From GWE2-42-39 sp942493345 (lineage in GTDB: Bacteria; Bacteroidota; Bacteroidia; Bacteroidales; Prolixibacteraceae), in contig OW818695.1 in the NCBI GenBank assembly GCA_942493345.1, positions 2,480,001-2,544,000 of the forward strand: a DNA stretch of 64,000 bases. The letters are read 5' to 3'. Below, one piece after another: positions 47,401-56,249 of this stretch. The number at the start of each line of letters is the position of its first letter. Positions within the stretch are counted from its first letter, which is position 1. The position numbers and the translations under genes are program-made. The notes under the pieces were generated by a model. The model saw only the letters and a program-made list of their open reading frames with translations, had not been told where the DNA came from and did not search any database.

Positions 47401-48822
47401 ATGATGAGTAAAGTATTAATAATAGCAGGAATATTGATTTTGGGGATCAATTTCAGCTCATGCTCAAAAGAAAATATCATTGACAGCAAGCCCAATATAC
47501 TTATCCTTTTGGCTGATGATTTGGGTTTTGGTGACGTTGGATTTAATGGTAGCGATATTAAAACTCCAAATATCGACAGAATAGCGTCCGAAGGAGTTAG
47601 ATTAAATCAGTTTTATTGTTGTCCTGTGTGTTCACCTACCCGTGCCGGATTAATGACGGGACGTTATCCAATACGTTTTGGGCTCATGCGTTCAGCTATT
47701 TCACCACAGTGCGATTTTGGACTTTCCACCAATGAGGAAACAATAGCCGATATGCTTGGAAATGCTGGGTATGATTATCGTGGCATAGTTGGTAAATGGC
47801 ATTTGGGCTATCGTCGTTTGGAGTGGCTACCTATCAATCGGGGATTTACCTATTTTAAAGGTTGTTTAAATGGCGCGGTTAGTTATTTTAATCGTAATTT
47901 ATCGATCTCCCCTGAACAGGAAGGAGACCTGGATTGGTATATTAATGACCAATTGGTAAAAGAAGAAGGATACACTACAGACCTGATTGGAGAGACGGCG
48001 ATAGAATTTATTAATTCAGTGCCTGATGATAAACCTTTCTTTTTATATGTTCCATTTACCGCGCCACACGGTCCATTTCAGGCCAAGCCTGAGGATGAGG
48101 CCAAATACCCTAACAGAGAGGGTGTTAAGAGAACCTATGCCGGAATGGTCGACAACATGGATCAAAACATTGGCAAAATATTAAAATGCCTTGAAAAAAG
48201 GGGGCAGTTGGATAACACCTTTATTTTGTTTTCCAGCGATAATGGCGGATTGCTAAAAGGAGCTAGCAATGGCGAACTCAGGGGTGGAAAATTGACTCCA
48301 TACCAAGGCGGAATACGTGTGGTAGCTGCAGCCCGGTGGCCTTTTGGAGGTATTGCCGGAGGAAAAATAATTGAAGGACGAATAGGATATATCGATATTT
48401 TCCCAACACTTATGGCAATTTCAAATTACAATAGAAAATCCAAAAATGAATTAGATGGTCAAAATGTTTTATCGGTAATGAAAGGCGGGAATATTAATGA
48501 TCGGAATTGGTTTACCTACGAAGATCAGGGGAACGATAAGATTGAGGATTTAGCCATTAACAAAGATCAGTGGAAACTCATTGTCAAACGAGGGGCGCCC
48601 GATGCAAACAACGACAATTCTGCTATATATCAACTATTTAAAATTGCATCGGATCCCAATGAGAGAACCGATTTATCGGCTCAAAATACGGATATAGTTA
48701 ATGAACTTTTTAAGGAAGTAGAAAAATTTTATGGATTGAAATCGAGCTATCAAATTCCCAGATATTCTGAAAACGATGGTCAGGGAAAAATATTAACTCC
48801 CGACTGGCAATCAAAAAAATAA
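47401..48822 (+). CDS. S1-family sulfatase lipoprotein (PUL2 sulfatase 1)
   Basis: This 473-residue sulfatase has an N-terminal lipobox-like INFSSCSKE. NILILLADDLGFGDVGFNG carries the paired Asp metal ligands. The catalytic signature is Cys77-Ser-Pro-Thr-Arg81 in CPVCSPTRAGLMTGRYPIR, where Cys77 is converted to formylglycine. GKWHLGY (Lys/His contacts) and SSDNGG (later metal ligands) are present. The subfamily and position of the sulfate removed cannot be assigned by eye. First of five tandem sulfatase genes; the next starts 72 bases later. Confidence 0.92.
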   Translation: MMSKVLIIAGILILGINFSSCSKENIIDSKPNILILLADDLGFGDVGFNGSDIKTPNIDRIASEGVRLNQFYCCPVCSPTRAGLMTGRYPIRFGLMRSAISPQCDFGLSTNEETIADMLGNAGYDYRGIVGKWHLGYRRLEWLPINRGFTYFKGCLNGAVSYFNRNLSISPEQEGDLDWYINDQLVKEEGYTTDLIGETAIEFINSVPDDKPFFLYVPFTAPHGPFQAKPEDEAKYPNREGVKRTYAGMVDNMDQNIGKILKCLEKRGQLDNTFILFSSDNGGLLKGASNGELRGGKLTPYQGGIRVVAAARWPFGGIAGGKIIEGRIGYIDIFPTLMAISNYNRKSKNELDGQNVLSVMKGGNINDRNWFTYEDQGNDKIEDLAINKDQWKLIVKRGAPDANNDNSAIYQLFKIASDPNERTDLSAQNTDIVNELFKEVEKFYGLKSSYQIPRYSENDGQGKILTPDWQSKK

Positions 48823-48894
48823 GGATGCCAGTATTCAGATGTGGGGAACATGGAGTTTATAAACTCGTAATTATTAAAAGAATTTATAGGAACG

Positions 48895-50538
48895 ATGAAA
48901 AAAACAATCAAAATTGCTTCAGGAGTTATCGCTTTATTTTTTCTGATATATGCATGTGCTACTTCCTCAGGGAGTAAAAGTGAAAACAAGTCACTGCGTC
49001 CCAATATTATCCTGATCCTGTCTGACGATATGGGTTTTTCTGATCTTGGCTGTTATGGTGGTGAAATCGAAACTCCAAATTTGGATAAATTGGCAAAAGG
49101 CGGCATTCGTTTTACACAATTCTATAATACCGCCAGATGCTGTCCTACCCGGGCTTCACTAATTTCAGGGCTTTATCCTCATCAAACCGGCATTGGACAC
49201 ATGACAAACCCTTCGGAAAATCCACAGATATATGATTATAATCTTCCTGGATATCGTGGAGTTTTAAATAAGAATAGTGTAACCATTGCTGAAGTTTTAA
49301 AAAGTGCCGGATATACAACCTTAATGACTGGTAAATGGCATCTTGGAATGCAAACGAAAGATATGTGGCCCTTGCAGCGTGGCTTTGATAAATTTTACGG
49401 AATTTTAGACGGTGCCTGCAATTACTTTGAACCCAAATATCCCAGAGGTATTACATTGAACAATGACACTATTTCAATTCATGATCCTGGTTATTACACA
49501 ACGGATGCTTTTACCGACTACGCTATCAGGTTTATTACCGAATCAAAAGATAAAGATTCACAGAAGCCGTTCTTCCTGTACTTGGCATACAATGCTCCCC
49601 ACTGGCCTTTGCAGGCCCCGAAAAAGGACATTGACAAATATCGTGGCAAATACATGAGGGGATGGCAAAGCCTTCGGTTGGAACGATATCAGCGTATGAT
49701 TGACATGGGAATAATTTCTCCCAACTGGCAACTTTCGCCGCAGGATTCCCGGGATTGGAATTCTCTTTCAGAAGAAAAAAAACAGGAAATGGATTTACGC
49801 CGGGCAATTTATGCGGCACAGGTCGATCACATGGATCAAAATATAGGTAAGCTGGCAACATTTCTCGAAAAAAATGACCTGATAAACAACACGGTTATCA
49901 TCTTTATTGACGACAATGGAGCCTGTGCCGAGGGCAATGAACTTGGAGGTGGCCCGGCAAGTCAAATGGAAACCAGGGAGGGCTATTTTCTTACTTACGG
50001 ACAAGCATGGGCAAATGCATCGAATACCCCATTTAAACAATACAAACACTGGATTCACGAAGGTGGAATTTCATCTCCCTGCATTGTGCACTGGCCAACA
50101 GGCATTCCGAAAGAAAATAATGGTTCATTCGTCAAACAATATGGCTTTTTGCCCGATATAATGGCCACATTCATTGATCTTGCCGGGGCGAAATATCCGA
50201 ATGAATACAATGGCAATAAGATTTTTCCTCTTGAAGGGAAAAGTTTAGTTCCTCTTATTAAAGGTCATAACGTTCCCATACACACCGAACCAATATTTTG
50301 GGAGCACGAAGGGAACAAAGCTGTCCGTCTGGGGAAATACAAGCTCGTTGTGGCGTGGAATAAGCAAAATCCGGACAATTGGGAATTGTATGATATGGAA
50401 ACTGATCGAACGGAGATACAAAATTTGGCTAATCAGTTCCCGGAAAAAGTCAAGGAAATGAAAGACATGTGGCAGAAGTGGGCTAAAAACCACTTTGTTG
50501 AAAAATGGGAAGAAATAAAGGATTTAGAATCGAGATAA
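48895..50538 (+). CDS. S1-family sulfatase, arylsulfatase S1_4-like (PUL2 sulfatase 2)
   Basis: This 547-residue sulfatase has a lipobox-like LIYACATSS. Metal ligands occur in NIILILSDDMGFSDLGCYGG; the signature is Cys82-Cys-Pro-Thr-Arg86 in ARCCPTRASLISG. GKWHLGMQ and DDNGACAEGNE are the later active-site regions. The long insert with WQSLRLERYQRMIDMGI, the ATPFKQYKHWIHEGG-type segment and the C-terminal WEHEGNKAVRLGKYKLV are typical of S1_4. It shares this layout with sulfatase 5 (54222) but they are clearly diverged. Confidence 0.92.
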   Translation: MKKTIKIASGVIALFFLIYACATSSGSKSENKSLRPNIILILSDDMGFSDLGCYGGEIETPNLDKLAKGGIRFTQFYNTARCCPTRASLISGLYPHQTGIGHMTNPSENPQIYDYNLPGYRGVLNKNSVTIAEVLKSAGYTTLMTGKWHLGMQTKDMWPLQRGFDKFYGILDGACNYFEPKYPRGITLNNDTISIHDPGYYTTDAFTDYAIRFITESKDKDSQKPFFLYLAYNAPHWPLQAPKKDIDKYRGKYMRGWQSLRLERYQRMIDMGIISPNWQLSPQDSRDWNSLSEEKKQEMDLRRAIYAAQVDHMDQNIGKLATFLEKNDLINNTVIIFIDDNGACAEGNELGGGPASQMETREGYFLTYGQAWANASNTPFKQYKHWIHEGGISSPCIVHWPTGIPKENNGSFVKQYGFLPDIMATFIDLAGAKYPNEYNGNKIFPLEGKSLVPLIKGHNVPIHTEPIFWEHEGNKAVRLGKYKLVVAWNKQNPDNWELYDMETDRTEIQNLANQFPEKVKEMKDMWQKWAKNHFVEKWEEIKDLESR

Positions 50539-50640
50539 AAGAAATGAATAATTTCTTTATGGAGAACATGTGTAACATGAATTAATTTTCAATTTTCTTA
50601 TGAAAATTCGCTCATCGGACTCATATTCCTTTATGCTTTA

Positions 50641-50860
50641 ACGATATATCTTGTCTTTCTTTAGATTGAATTATCTATTTTTGGGTTGGAATAAATAAAC
50701 TCTAATCGCAGGAATATGAAGCGGCTACATTTTTTATCGATCAAAAAAATAACTTGTAATCTGTTATTCCTTGTAGCTTATGCTACGACTCAGAGCCAAC
50801 CAACTAAAATGCCCAATATAATTCTTATTCTTGCCGACGATTTGGGTTATGGCGATGTTT
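50641..50860 (+). repeat. Duplicated 5' module, copy 1 (promoter plus signal peptide of sulfatase 3)
   Basis: This block aligns without gaps to 52451-52670 (offset 1810). By hand I count 181 of 220 identical bases. It spans the promoter, leader, signal peptide and first metal-site strand, and similarity ends soon after the common GGCGAT. Confidence 0.85.
50651..50683 (+). promoter_or_regulatory. Promoter of sulfatase 3
   Basis: TTG at 50651-50653 and TATTTTTG at 50676-50683 are 22 bases apart, fitting the Bacteroidota -33/-7 promoter. Both boxes and the spacing are preserved in the second copy at 52460-52493, which supports function. Confidence 0.6.
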
Positions 50861-52275
50861 CTTGTTTAAACGAAAACGGGCGAATACCTACTCCGAATAT
50901 CGACAAAATAGTGGCAGAAGGTGTCACGTTTACTGATGCACATTCAAGTTCTGCTGTTTGTACTCCGACAAGGTATGGTATTCTGACCGGACGGTATAAC
51001 TGGAGAAGTACGCTAAAAGAGGGAGTATTAGGTGGGTATTCTAAAGCGCTTATTCCACCTGATAGAAAAACAGTGGCTTCAATGTTGAAAGGGCAAGGTT
51101 ATCAAACAGCATGTATTGGCAAATGGCATTTAGGCTGGACCTGGTATAATATGAATAAAGGAATTGATAGTATCGATTATTCGAAGCCAATTGCCAATGG
51201 ACCAACAACCCTGGGATTTGACTATTTTTATGGAATTCCGGCATCGTTGGATATGACTCCTTATGTGTATGTCGAAAATGATATGCCTACTTCAATACCC
51301 AACCATTTAACTGAAGGAACGAATATCCCAATGGGTTCACCAGGGTACGATGGGGCATTTTGGAGAAAAGGGCCAACGGGTAGCGATTTCGACCATAATG
51401 ATTGTTTGCCTAATTTTACTCGTAGAGCGATAGAATATATTGAAGCAAGCGCCAAAAAAGCAAACCCCTATTTTCTTTACTTTCCAATGCCTGCACCTCA
51501 TACCCCCGTTTTGCCATCAAAAGAATTTCAGGGAAAATCAGGATTAAACGCTTATGCCGATTATGTGATGATGGTTGATGATGAAGTTGGGAAAATTCTA
51601 AATGCCATCGACCAAAGCGGTGAGCAAGAAAATACCATCGTCGTTTTTGCTTCAGATAATGGTTGTTCTCCGGCTGCAGATGTTGAGACTCTGAAAAGTA
51701 AAGGGCATAATCCCAGTTCCATTTACCGAGGTTATAAAGCTGATTTATTCGATGGAGGGCATCGTATCCCTTGTATTGTGCGATGGACTGCGAAGTTGAA
51801 ACCGAATAAAGTTGAGAAAACCATTTGCCTGACGGATTTCATGGCAACATTTGCAGCGGTGACAAGCTATCAGTTAAAAGATAATGAAGGTGAAGACAGC
51901 TTCGATTTATTCCCTCTCTTGTCAAATACTAACCCAAAACAATATAAGAGAGAAGCGACCATTAGTCATTCTATCAATGGAAATTTCACAATCAGAAAGG
52001 GCGAGTGGAAATTATTATTATCTCCCGGTTCCGGAGGATGGAGCTACCCAAGGCCGGGAAAAGATGATAAAGAAATAGCAACCATGCCGCCATACCAACT
52101 ATATAATATGAAATCGGATCCGGGCGAGACTCATAATGTTTGGGATAAATATCCACCTGTAGTCGAGGAAATGAAGGCATTATTGATAAAATATATAAAA
52201 GATGGACGTTCGACCCCTGGCAAAACTCAAAAAAATGATGGGAAAGAAATTTCATTATCCCAAATTACGCAATAG
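50716..52275 (+). CDS. S1-family sulfatase, arylsulfatase A-like (PUL2 sulfatase 3)
   Basis: This 519-residue exported sulfatase has metal ligands in NIILILADDLGYGDVSC and the signature Cys82-Thr-Pro-Thr-Arg86 in AVCTPTRYGILTGRYNWRS. GKWHLGW and ASDNGCSPAAD follow. The SRYNWRS-type stretch and the insert DMTPYVYVENDMP resemble arylsulfatase-A-like groups that differ from sulfatases 1, 2 and 5. Its first 50 residues are nearly the same as those of sulfatase 4 while the rest diverges. It appears to have its own promoter 33-65 bases upstream. Confidence 0.92.
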   Translation: MKRLHFLSIKKITCNLLFLVAYATTQSQPTKMPNIILILADDLGYGDVSCLNENGRIPTPNIDKIVAEGVTFTDAHSSSAVCTPTRYGILTGRYNWRSTLKEGVLGGYSKALIPPDRKTVASMLKGQGYQTACIGKWHLGWTWYNMNKGIDSIDYSKPIANGPTTLGFDYFYGIPASLDMTPYVYVENDMPTSIPNHLTEGTNIPMGSPGYDGAFWRKGPTGSDFDHNDCLPNFTRRAIEYIEASAKKANPYFLYFPMPAPHTPVLPSKEFQGKSGLNAYADYVMMVDDEVGKILNAIDQSGEQENTIVVFASDNGCSPAADVETLKSKGHNPSSIYRGYKADLFDGGHRIPCIVRWTAKLKPNKVEKTICLTDFMATFAAVTSYQLKDNEGEDSFDLFPLLSNTNPKQYKREATISHSINGNFTIRKGEWKLLLSPGSGGWSYPRPGKDDKEIATMPPYQLYNMKSDPGETHNVWDKYPPVVEEMKALLIKYIKDGRSTPGKTQKNDGKEISLSQITQ

Positions 52276-52450
52276 CGAAATGTTAAAGTTTAAATTATTG
52301 ATATAGATTACCTTAACTGCATATTTTTCTATTGCGTAGCATTAGACATTTTTTAAAATATAAAATCGCTGTATCCACTGTTTGATAAGGCTTACAGAAG
52401 TATTTCGAATTCATTTTTTACTTTTAATGTATAATTTGGGTTTTTACTTT

Positions 52451-52670
52451 GAGATATATTTTGTTCTTCTTTGGATCGAATTATCTATTTTTGGTTTGGA
52501 ATGAATAAACTCTAATAACTGGGATATGAAGCGGGTACATTTTTCATCGATCAAAAAAATAATTTGTAGTCTGTTGTTGCTCTTCGTTTGTACTGCGACT
52601 CAGGGACAACCAATTAAATCGCCCAATATAATTCTCATTCTTGCTGACGACATGGGGTATGGCGATTTGA
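52451..52670 (+). repeat. Duplicated 5' module, copy 2 (promoter plus signal peptide of sulfatase 4)
   Basis: Colinear with 50641-50860, about 82 percent identical by hand alignment with no gaps. Encodes the same MKRxHFxSIKKI N-terminus and the same promoter spacing. Confidence 0.85.
52460..52493 (+). promoter_or_regulatory. Promoter of sulfatase 4
   Basis: TTTG at 52460-52463 and TATTTTTG at 52486-52493, 22 bases apart, are a good Bacteroidota promoter and match copy 1 base for base in spacing. Confidence 0.65.
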
Positions 52671-53905
52671 GTTGTTACGGGCATCCCACTATTATAACCC
52701 CCCATTTGGATAAAATGGCCGCAGAGGGCATGAAATTTACGCAATTTTATGTTGGCGCAAATGTATGTACCCCGAGCCGGGCTGCGCTGCTTACCGGAAG
52801 ACTGCCAATACGAAGTGGAATGGCTGGTTCAGAAAACAGTGGTAATGTACTTTATCCGTATTCTACCGGGGGATTGCCACAGTCGGAAATAACGATTGCT
52901 GAAGCGCTTAAAAGCAAAAATTACCAAACAGGCATTATTGGCAAATGGCATTTGGGGCATTTACCTCAATTTATGCCACTGAATAATGGGTTTGACTATT
53001 TCTTCGGCCTTCCATATTCCAACGATATGTTGGAAGGTACATACAAAAACGCTCCGCCTTTGCCATTGTATAAAAACGAGGAAATCATTGAACAGAATCC
53101 GGATCAACGGTTATTAACCAAAAGATATACAGAAGAAGTTGTCAACTTCATTCGAAAAAATAAGGAAAAACCTTTCTTTTTGTATTATCCGAATAATTTT
53201 CCCCATGTACCCTTGCATGCCTCTGTTGATTTTAAAGGAAAAAGCAAACGAGGTCTTTACGGAGATGTAGTAGAAGAATTGGACTGGAGTGTAGGACAAA
53301 TACTCGATTTACTGAAGGAGCTGAATATTGAAAAGAACACTCTGGTTCTGTTTACCAGCGACAATGGGCCATGGCTGGCGAAGAAAGAAAACGGAGGATC
53401 AGCCGGTTTACTTTTTGAAGGAAAGGGATCAGCTTATGAAGGAGGAATGCGGGTGCCGGCTATTGCCTGGTGGCCGGGAGTCATAAAAGCTGGTCAGATC
53501 AACACAGCAATTGCAACAACCATGGATTTGTACCCGACTATTCTTAACCTGGCAAACGTACCACTCCCCGAAGACCGAGTTATTGACGGGACAGATCTTT
53601 ATCCGCTGTTTACAGGACAGAAAGAACAGGTTCGCGAATTGGTGTTTTATTATAATCGCGATCAGTTATACGCTATTCGGAAAGGATGCTGGAAAGCACA
53701 TTTCATAACAAAGCCTTCATATAGTAAAGAAGCGCCAGTTGTGCATGACATTCCCGTACTCTATAATATAGAAAATGATCCCTCTGAAAAAAACAATGTA
53801 AGCAAGGAGCATCCTGAGATAATTGAAGAAATTGAAAAGGAGATGGAGAAACACAAAGCAACTATTATACCTGCAAAATCGCAACTCGATGGCGGTTATA
53901 AATAG
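52526..53905 (+). CDS. S1-family sulfatase (PUL2 sulfatase 4)
   Basis: This 459-residue exported sulfatase has metal ligands in NIILILADDMGYGDLSCYGH and the signature Cys81-Thr-Pro-Ser-Arg85 in NVCTPSRAALLTGRLPIRSG. GKWHLGHLP and TSDNGPWLAKKENGG follow. The GRLPIRSGM and NFPHVPLHAS stretches resemble the group containing arylsulfatase A and N-acetylgalactosamine-6-sulfatase types. It is the shortest of the five. Its promoter and signal peptide are duplicated from, or to, sulfatase 3, but the catalytic bodies belong to different branches. Confidence 0.92.
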   Translation: MKRVHFSSIKKIICSLLLLFVCTATQGQPIKSPNIILILADDMGYGDLSCYGHPTIITPHLDKMAAEGMKFTQFYVGANVCTPSRAALLTGRLPIRSGMAGSENSGNVLYPYSTGGLPQSEITIAEALKSKNYQTGIIGKWHLGHLPQFMPLNNGFDYFFGLPYSNDMLEGTYKNAPPLPLYKNEEIIEQNPDQRLLTKRYTEEVVNFIRKNKEKPFFLYYPNNFPHVPLHASVDFKGKSKRGLYGDVVEELDWSVGQILDLLKELNIEKNTLVLFTSDNGPWLAKKENGGSAGLLFEGKGSAYEGGMRVPAIAWWPGVIKAGQINTAIATTMDLYPTILNLANVPLPEDRVIDGTDLYPLFTGQKEQVRELVFYYNRDQLYAIRKGCWKAHFITKPSYSKEAPVVHDIPVLYNIENDPSEKNNVSKEHPEIIEEIEKEMEKHKATIIPAKSQLDGGYK

Positions 53906-54221
53906 ATGAGTTACCGGTAGAATTAAGGGGTTTCATTCTGATTCCTTGTCAATAACAAAAAGTTTTCATTGGCAGCCTGTTTTTTACTGGAAGAGAATGA
54001 ACTCACAAATTTGGTGTTCTTTTCCTTCTGTATTTCTCATCAACCTTTGCAGATTGCAAATAAGGACAAGACTTTTTTTATTCTATTTTCACTTGATATT
54101 TTCCTAAAAAATGAAACCTAAATATTGAATGTCAATAATATGATGTTGCTTTTTTTTATTCAATTTTTGAAAACCTCAACAATAAAAAACGATAGGTAGT
54201 AATAATTTAAAAACAGATTCT
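53906..54221. other. Intergenic gap upstream of sulfatase 5
   Basis: These 316 AT-rich bases hold no gene. The only structure is the perfect palindrome TTTGCA-GAT-TGCAAA at 54046-54060, which could be an operator. AATTTTTG at about 54164-54171 is one mismatch from the -7 consensus. Confidence 0.4.
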
Positions 54222-55868
54222 ATGTCCAACAAGCTCAGATCAATCGCAGTGATCTCTTCACTTATCTTTCTGGAACCAACGGCAGAGTGTCAAAATAAAG
54301 CTGCTTCGAATAGAGAGTCTCCCAATTTTCTGATTATCGTGATGGACGATATGGGGTTCTCTGATCCTGGTTGTTATGGGGGTGAAATCCGTACACCCAA
54401 CATTGATCTCTTGGCACAAAACGGTTTGCGATTTACTAATTTTCATAACTGCGCCAAGTGCAGTCCTTCACGGGCATCGCTCTTAACTGGTGTTTATCCC
54501 GATGAAGCAGGAATGCCCAATATTGGTTATAGTTTGACTCGTAATGTTGTTACCCTGGCCGAAGTGTTAAAACAGGCTGGATATCAGACAGGAATGGCAG
54601 GAAAATGGCATCTTTCGCTCACAAAAGGGCTTGACGATGAGGAAGAAACATTGAAATGGGTAAGTCACCAGACCGATCATGGCGATTTTGCTCCTCTTGA
54701 AACCTATCCCTGTAATCGTGGTTTTGACGAACATTACGGGGTGATATGGGGGGTAATAAATCATTTCGATCCGTTTAGCCTGGTACACAATGAAGAACCT
54801 ATTAAGCAAGTGCCAAAAGATTTTTATTTCACCGATTTTGTTACAGATAAATCGGTAGAGCTCATCGAGAAGTTTGCAAAGCACGATAAACCGTTTTTCC
54901 TTTATGTTGCTCACACAGCTCCCCATTGGCCTTTGCATGCCAAGCAAGAAGATATAGCGAAGTACAAAGGAGTATATGACGAGGGGTGGGATTCACTTCG
55001 CGTACGGCGTTACCGAAGAATGATGGAAATGGGACTGTTTGATCCCAAAACTGCACCCCTGGCACAAAACGAATCCGGAAAGAAATGGGATGAATGGCAA
55101 TACAAAGAATGGGAAGCCAGACACATGGAAGTCCATGCAGCAATGGTTGACCATGCCGATCAGGGTATCGGAAAGATCATCGAAAAGCTCAAAGAAACGG
55201 GAAAGTTGGATAATACAGTTATCCTGTTCCTTTCTGATAATGGTGCATCACCCGAACGTGCCGGAAAGAAGCCGGGTCTTCACAGGTCCAAATACATGAG
55301 AGACGGAAAAGAAATCAACTGGATCACCAGTCCTGCGGATACAAGCTCGCCAGGACCTGAAAATACCTGGTCTTTTCTCGGTGATGCATGGGCCGGAGCC
55401 ATCAATTCTCCCTTTCGTTATTGGAAAATGGAATTATACGAAGGAGGGATAAATACTCCATTTATCGTACACTGGCCCAACGGCTTAAAAACAAAATCTG
55501 GAAGCATCACCAACCAGTTTGGTCATGTCATGGATGTTATGCCAACTTTTCTGGAGCTGGCTGGTATCGAATATCCAAAAGAGTTCAATGGAAATAAAAT
55601 TTCCCCGTATTCAGGGAAAAGTTTGGTCCCCATTTTAAAAGGCAAAACCCGCGATCCACACGAGATTATATTCTGGGAACATGCCGGAGGTAAAGCAGTG
55701 CGCCAAGGCGATTGGAAAACAGTAGCACGCAAAGATAAAGAATGGGAACTGTTCAACATAAAAGAGAATCGTACCGAAACAGTTAACTTGGCAGAAAAAT
55801 TTCCCGGTAAAGTAGAAAAAATGAAACAAGAGTGGGAAAAATGGTATGAAAAGGTGACTAAAAAGTAG
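54222..55868 (+). CDS. S1-family sulfatase, arylsulfatase S1_4-like (PUL2 sulfatase 5)
   Basis: This 548-residue exported sulfatase has metal ligands in FLIIVMDDMGFSDPGCYGG and the signature Cys80-Ser-Pro-Ser-Arg84 in CAKCSPSRASLLTGVYPDEA. GKWHLSLTKG and LSDNGASPERAGKK follow. The insert GWDSLRVRRYRRMMEMGLFD and the C-terminal FWEHAGGKAVRQGDWKTV match the layout of sulfatase 2, so both are S1_4-like; their moderate similarity suggests different substrates. The signal ends near TAECQ. It is the last PUL2 gene in the window and is followed by a strong terminator. Confidence 0.92.
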   Translation: MSNKLRSIAVISSLIFLEPTAECQNKAASNRESPNFLIIVMDDMGFSDPGCYGGEIRTPNIDLLAQNGLRFTNFHNCAKCSPSRASLLTGVYPDEAGMPNIGYSLTRNVVTLAEVLKQAGYQTGMAGKWHLSLTKGLDDEEETLKWVSHQTDHGDFAPLETYPCNRGFDEHYGVIWGVINHFDPFSLVHNEEPIKQVPKDFYFTDFVTDKSVELIEKFAKHDKPFFLYVAHTAPHWPLHAKQEDIAKYKGVYDEGWDSLRVRRYRRMMEMGLFDPKTAPLAQNESGKKWDEWQYKEWEARHMEVHAAMVDHADQGIGKIIEKLKETGKLDNTVILFLSDNGASPERAGKKPGLHRSKYMRDGKEINWITSPADTSSPGPENTWSFLGDAWAGAINSPFRYWKMELYEGGINTPFIVHWPNGLKTKSGSITNQFGHVMDVMPTFLELAGIEYPKEFNGNKISPYSGKSLVPILKGKTRDPHEIIFWEHAGGKAVRQGDWKTVARKDKEWELFNIKENRTETVNLAEKFPGKVEKMKQEWEKWYEKVTKK

Positions 55869-56003
55869 ATTCCGCTTCTCTGAACTAAAGCAGATGGTGG
55901 CTGGTGCCGATTTGTAATTTGCACCTTGGAAACAATGAACTTTTTAATCAATTTCCTCAAAACAAGAGACCTCTTTTTTTTGAAAAGGGTTCACGTTCAC
56001 CAC

Positions 56004-56045
56004 AAAATGCAGCAAAAATGACTCTCATTTTTGCTGCATTTTTTT
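56004..56045 (+). terminator. Rho-independent terminator ending PUL2
   Basis: A perfect 18-base stem (56004-56021 with 56025-56042, core ATGCAGCAAAAATGA) with a CTC loop and a T-run at 56039-56045. Confidence 0.9.
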
Positions 56046-56207
56046 CGGGTAATGTACTGAAAAATGGTTGGTGATTTTACTCCAAATTCTTATGTCAATC
56101 CAATTCTATAAAGTCTTATTGAAAGAGGTTCTAATAAATTTCCATAGAACCCAATAGGATTAGAGATTTTAGAGGCTTTGCCAACGATTTTTCAGTGTAA
56201 TATGCAT

Positions 56208-56234
56208 AAAAAAAGGGAGTTGCCTCCCTTTTTT
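56208..56234 (-). terminator. Bidirectional rho-independent terminator of the DUF5723 unit
   Basis: AAAAAAGGGAG and CTCCCTTTTTT form a perfect 11-base stem (56209-56219, 56224-56234) with a TTGC loop. It lies just past the stop of the minus-strand gene at 56250 and has T-runs in both directions. Confidence 0.85.
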
Positions 56235-56249
56235 CAAAATGTATTGATA

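Larger units (their letters stand above)
55869..56249. other. Intergenic region between PUL2 and the DUF5723 gene
   Basis: These 381 bases carry no gene I can support. They contain two strong hairpin terminators, one for each converging transcription unit. Confidence 0.7.
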
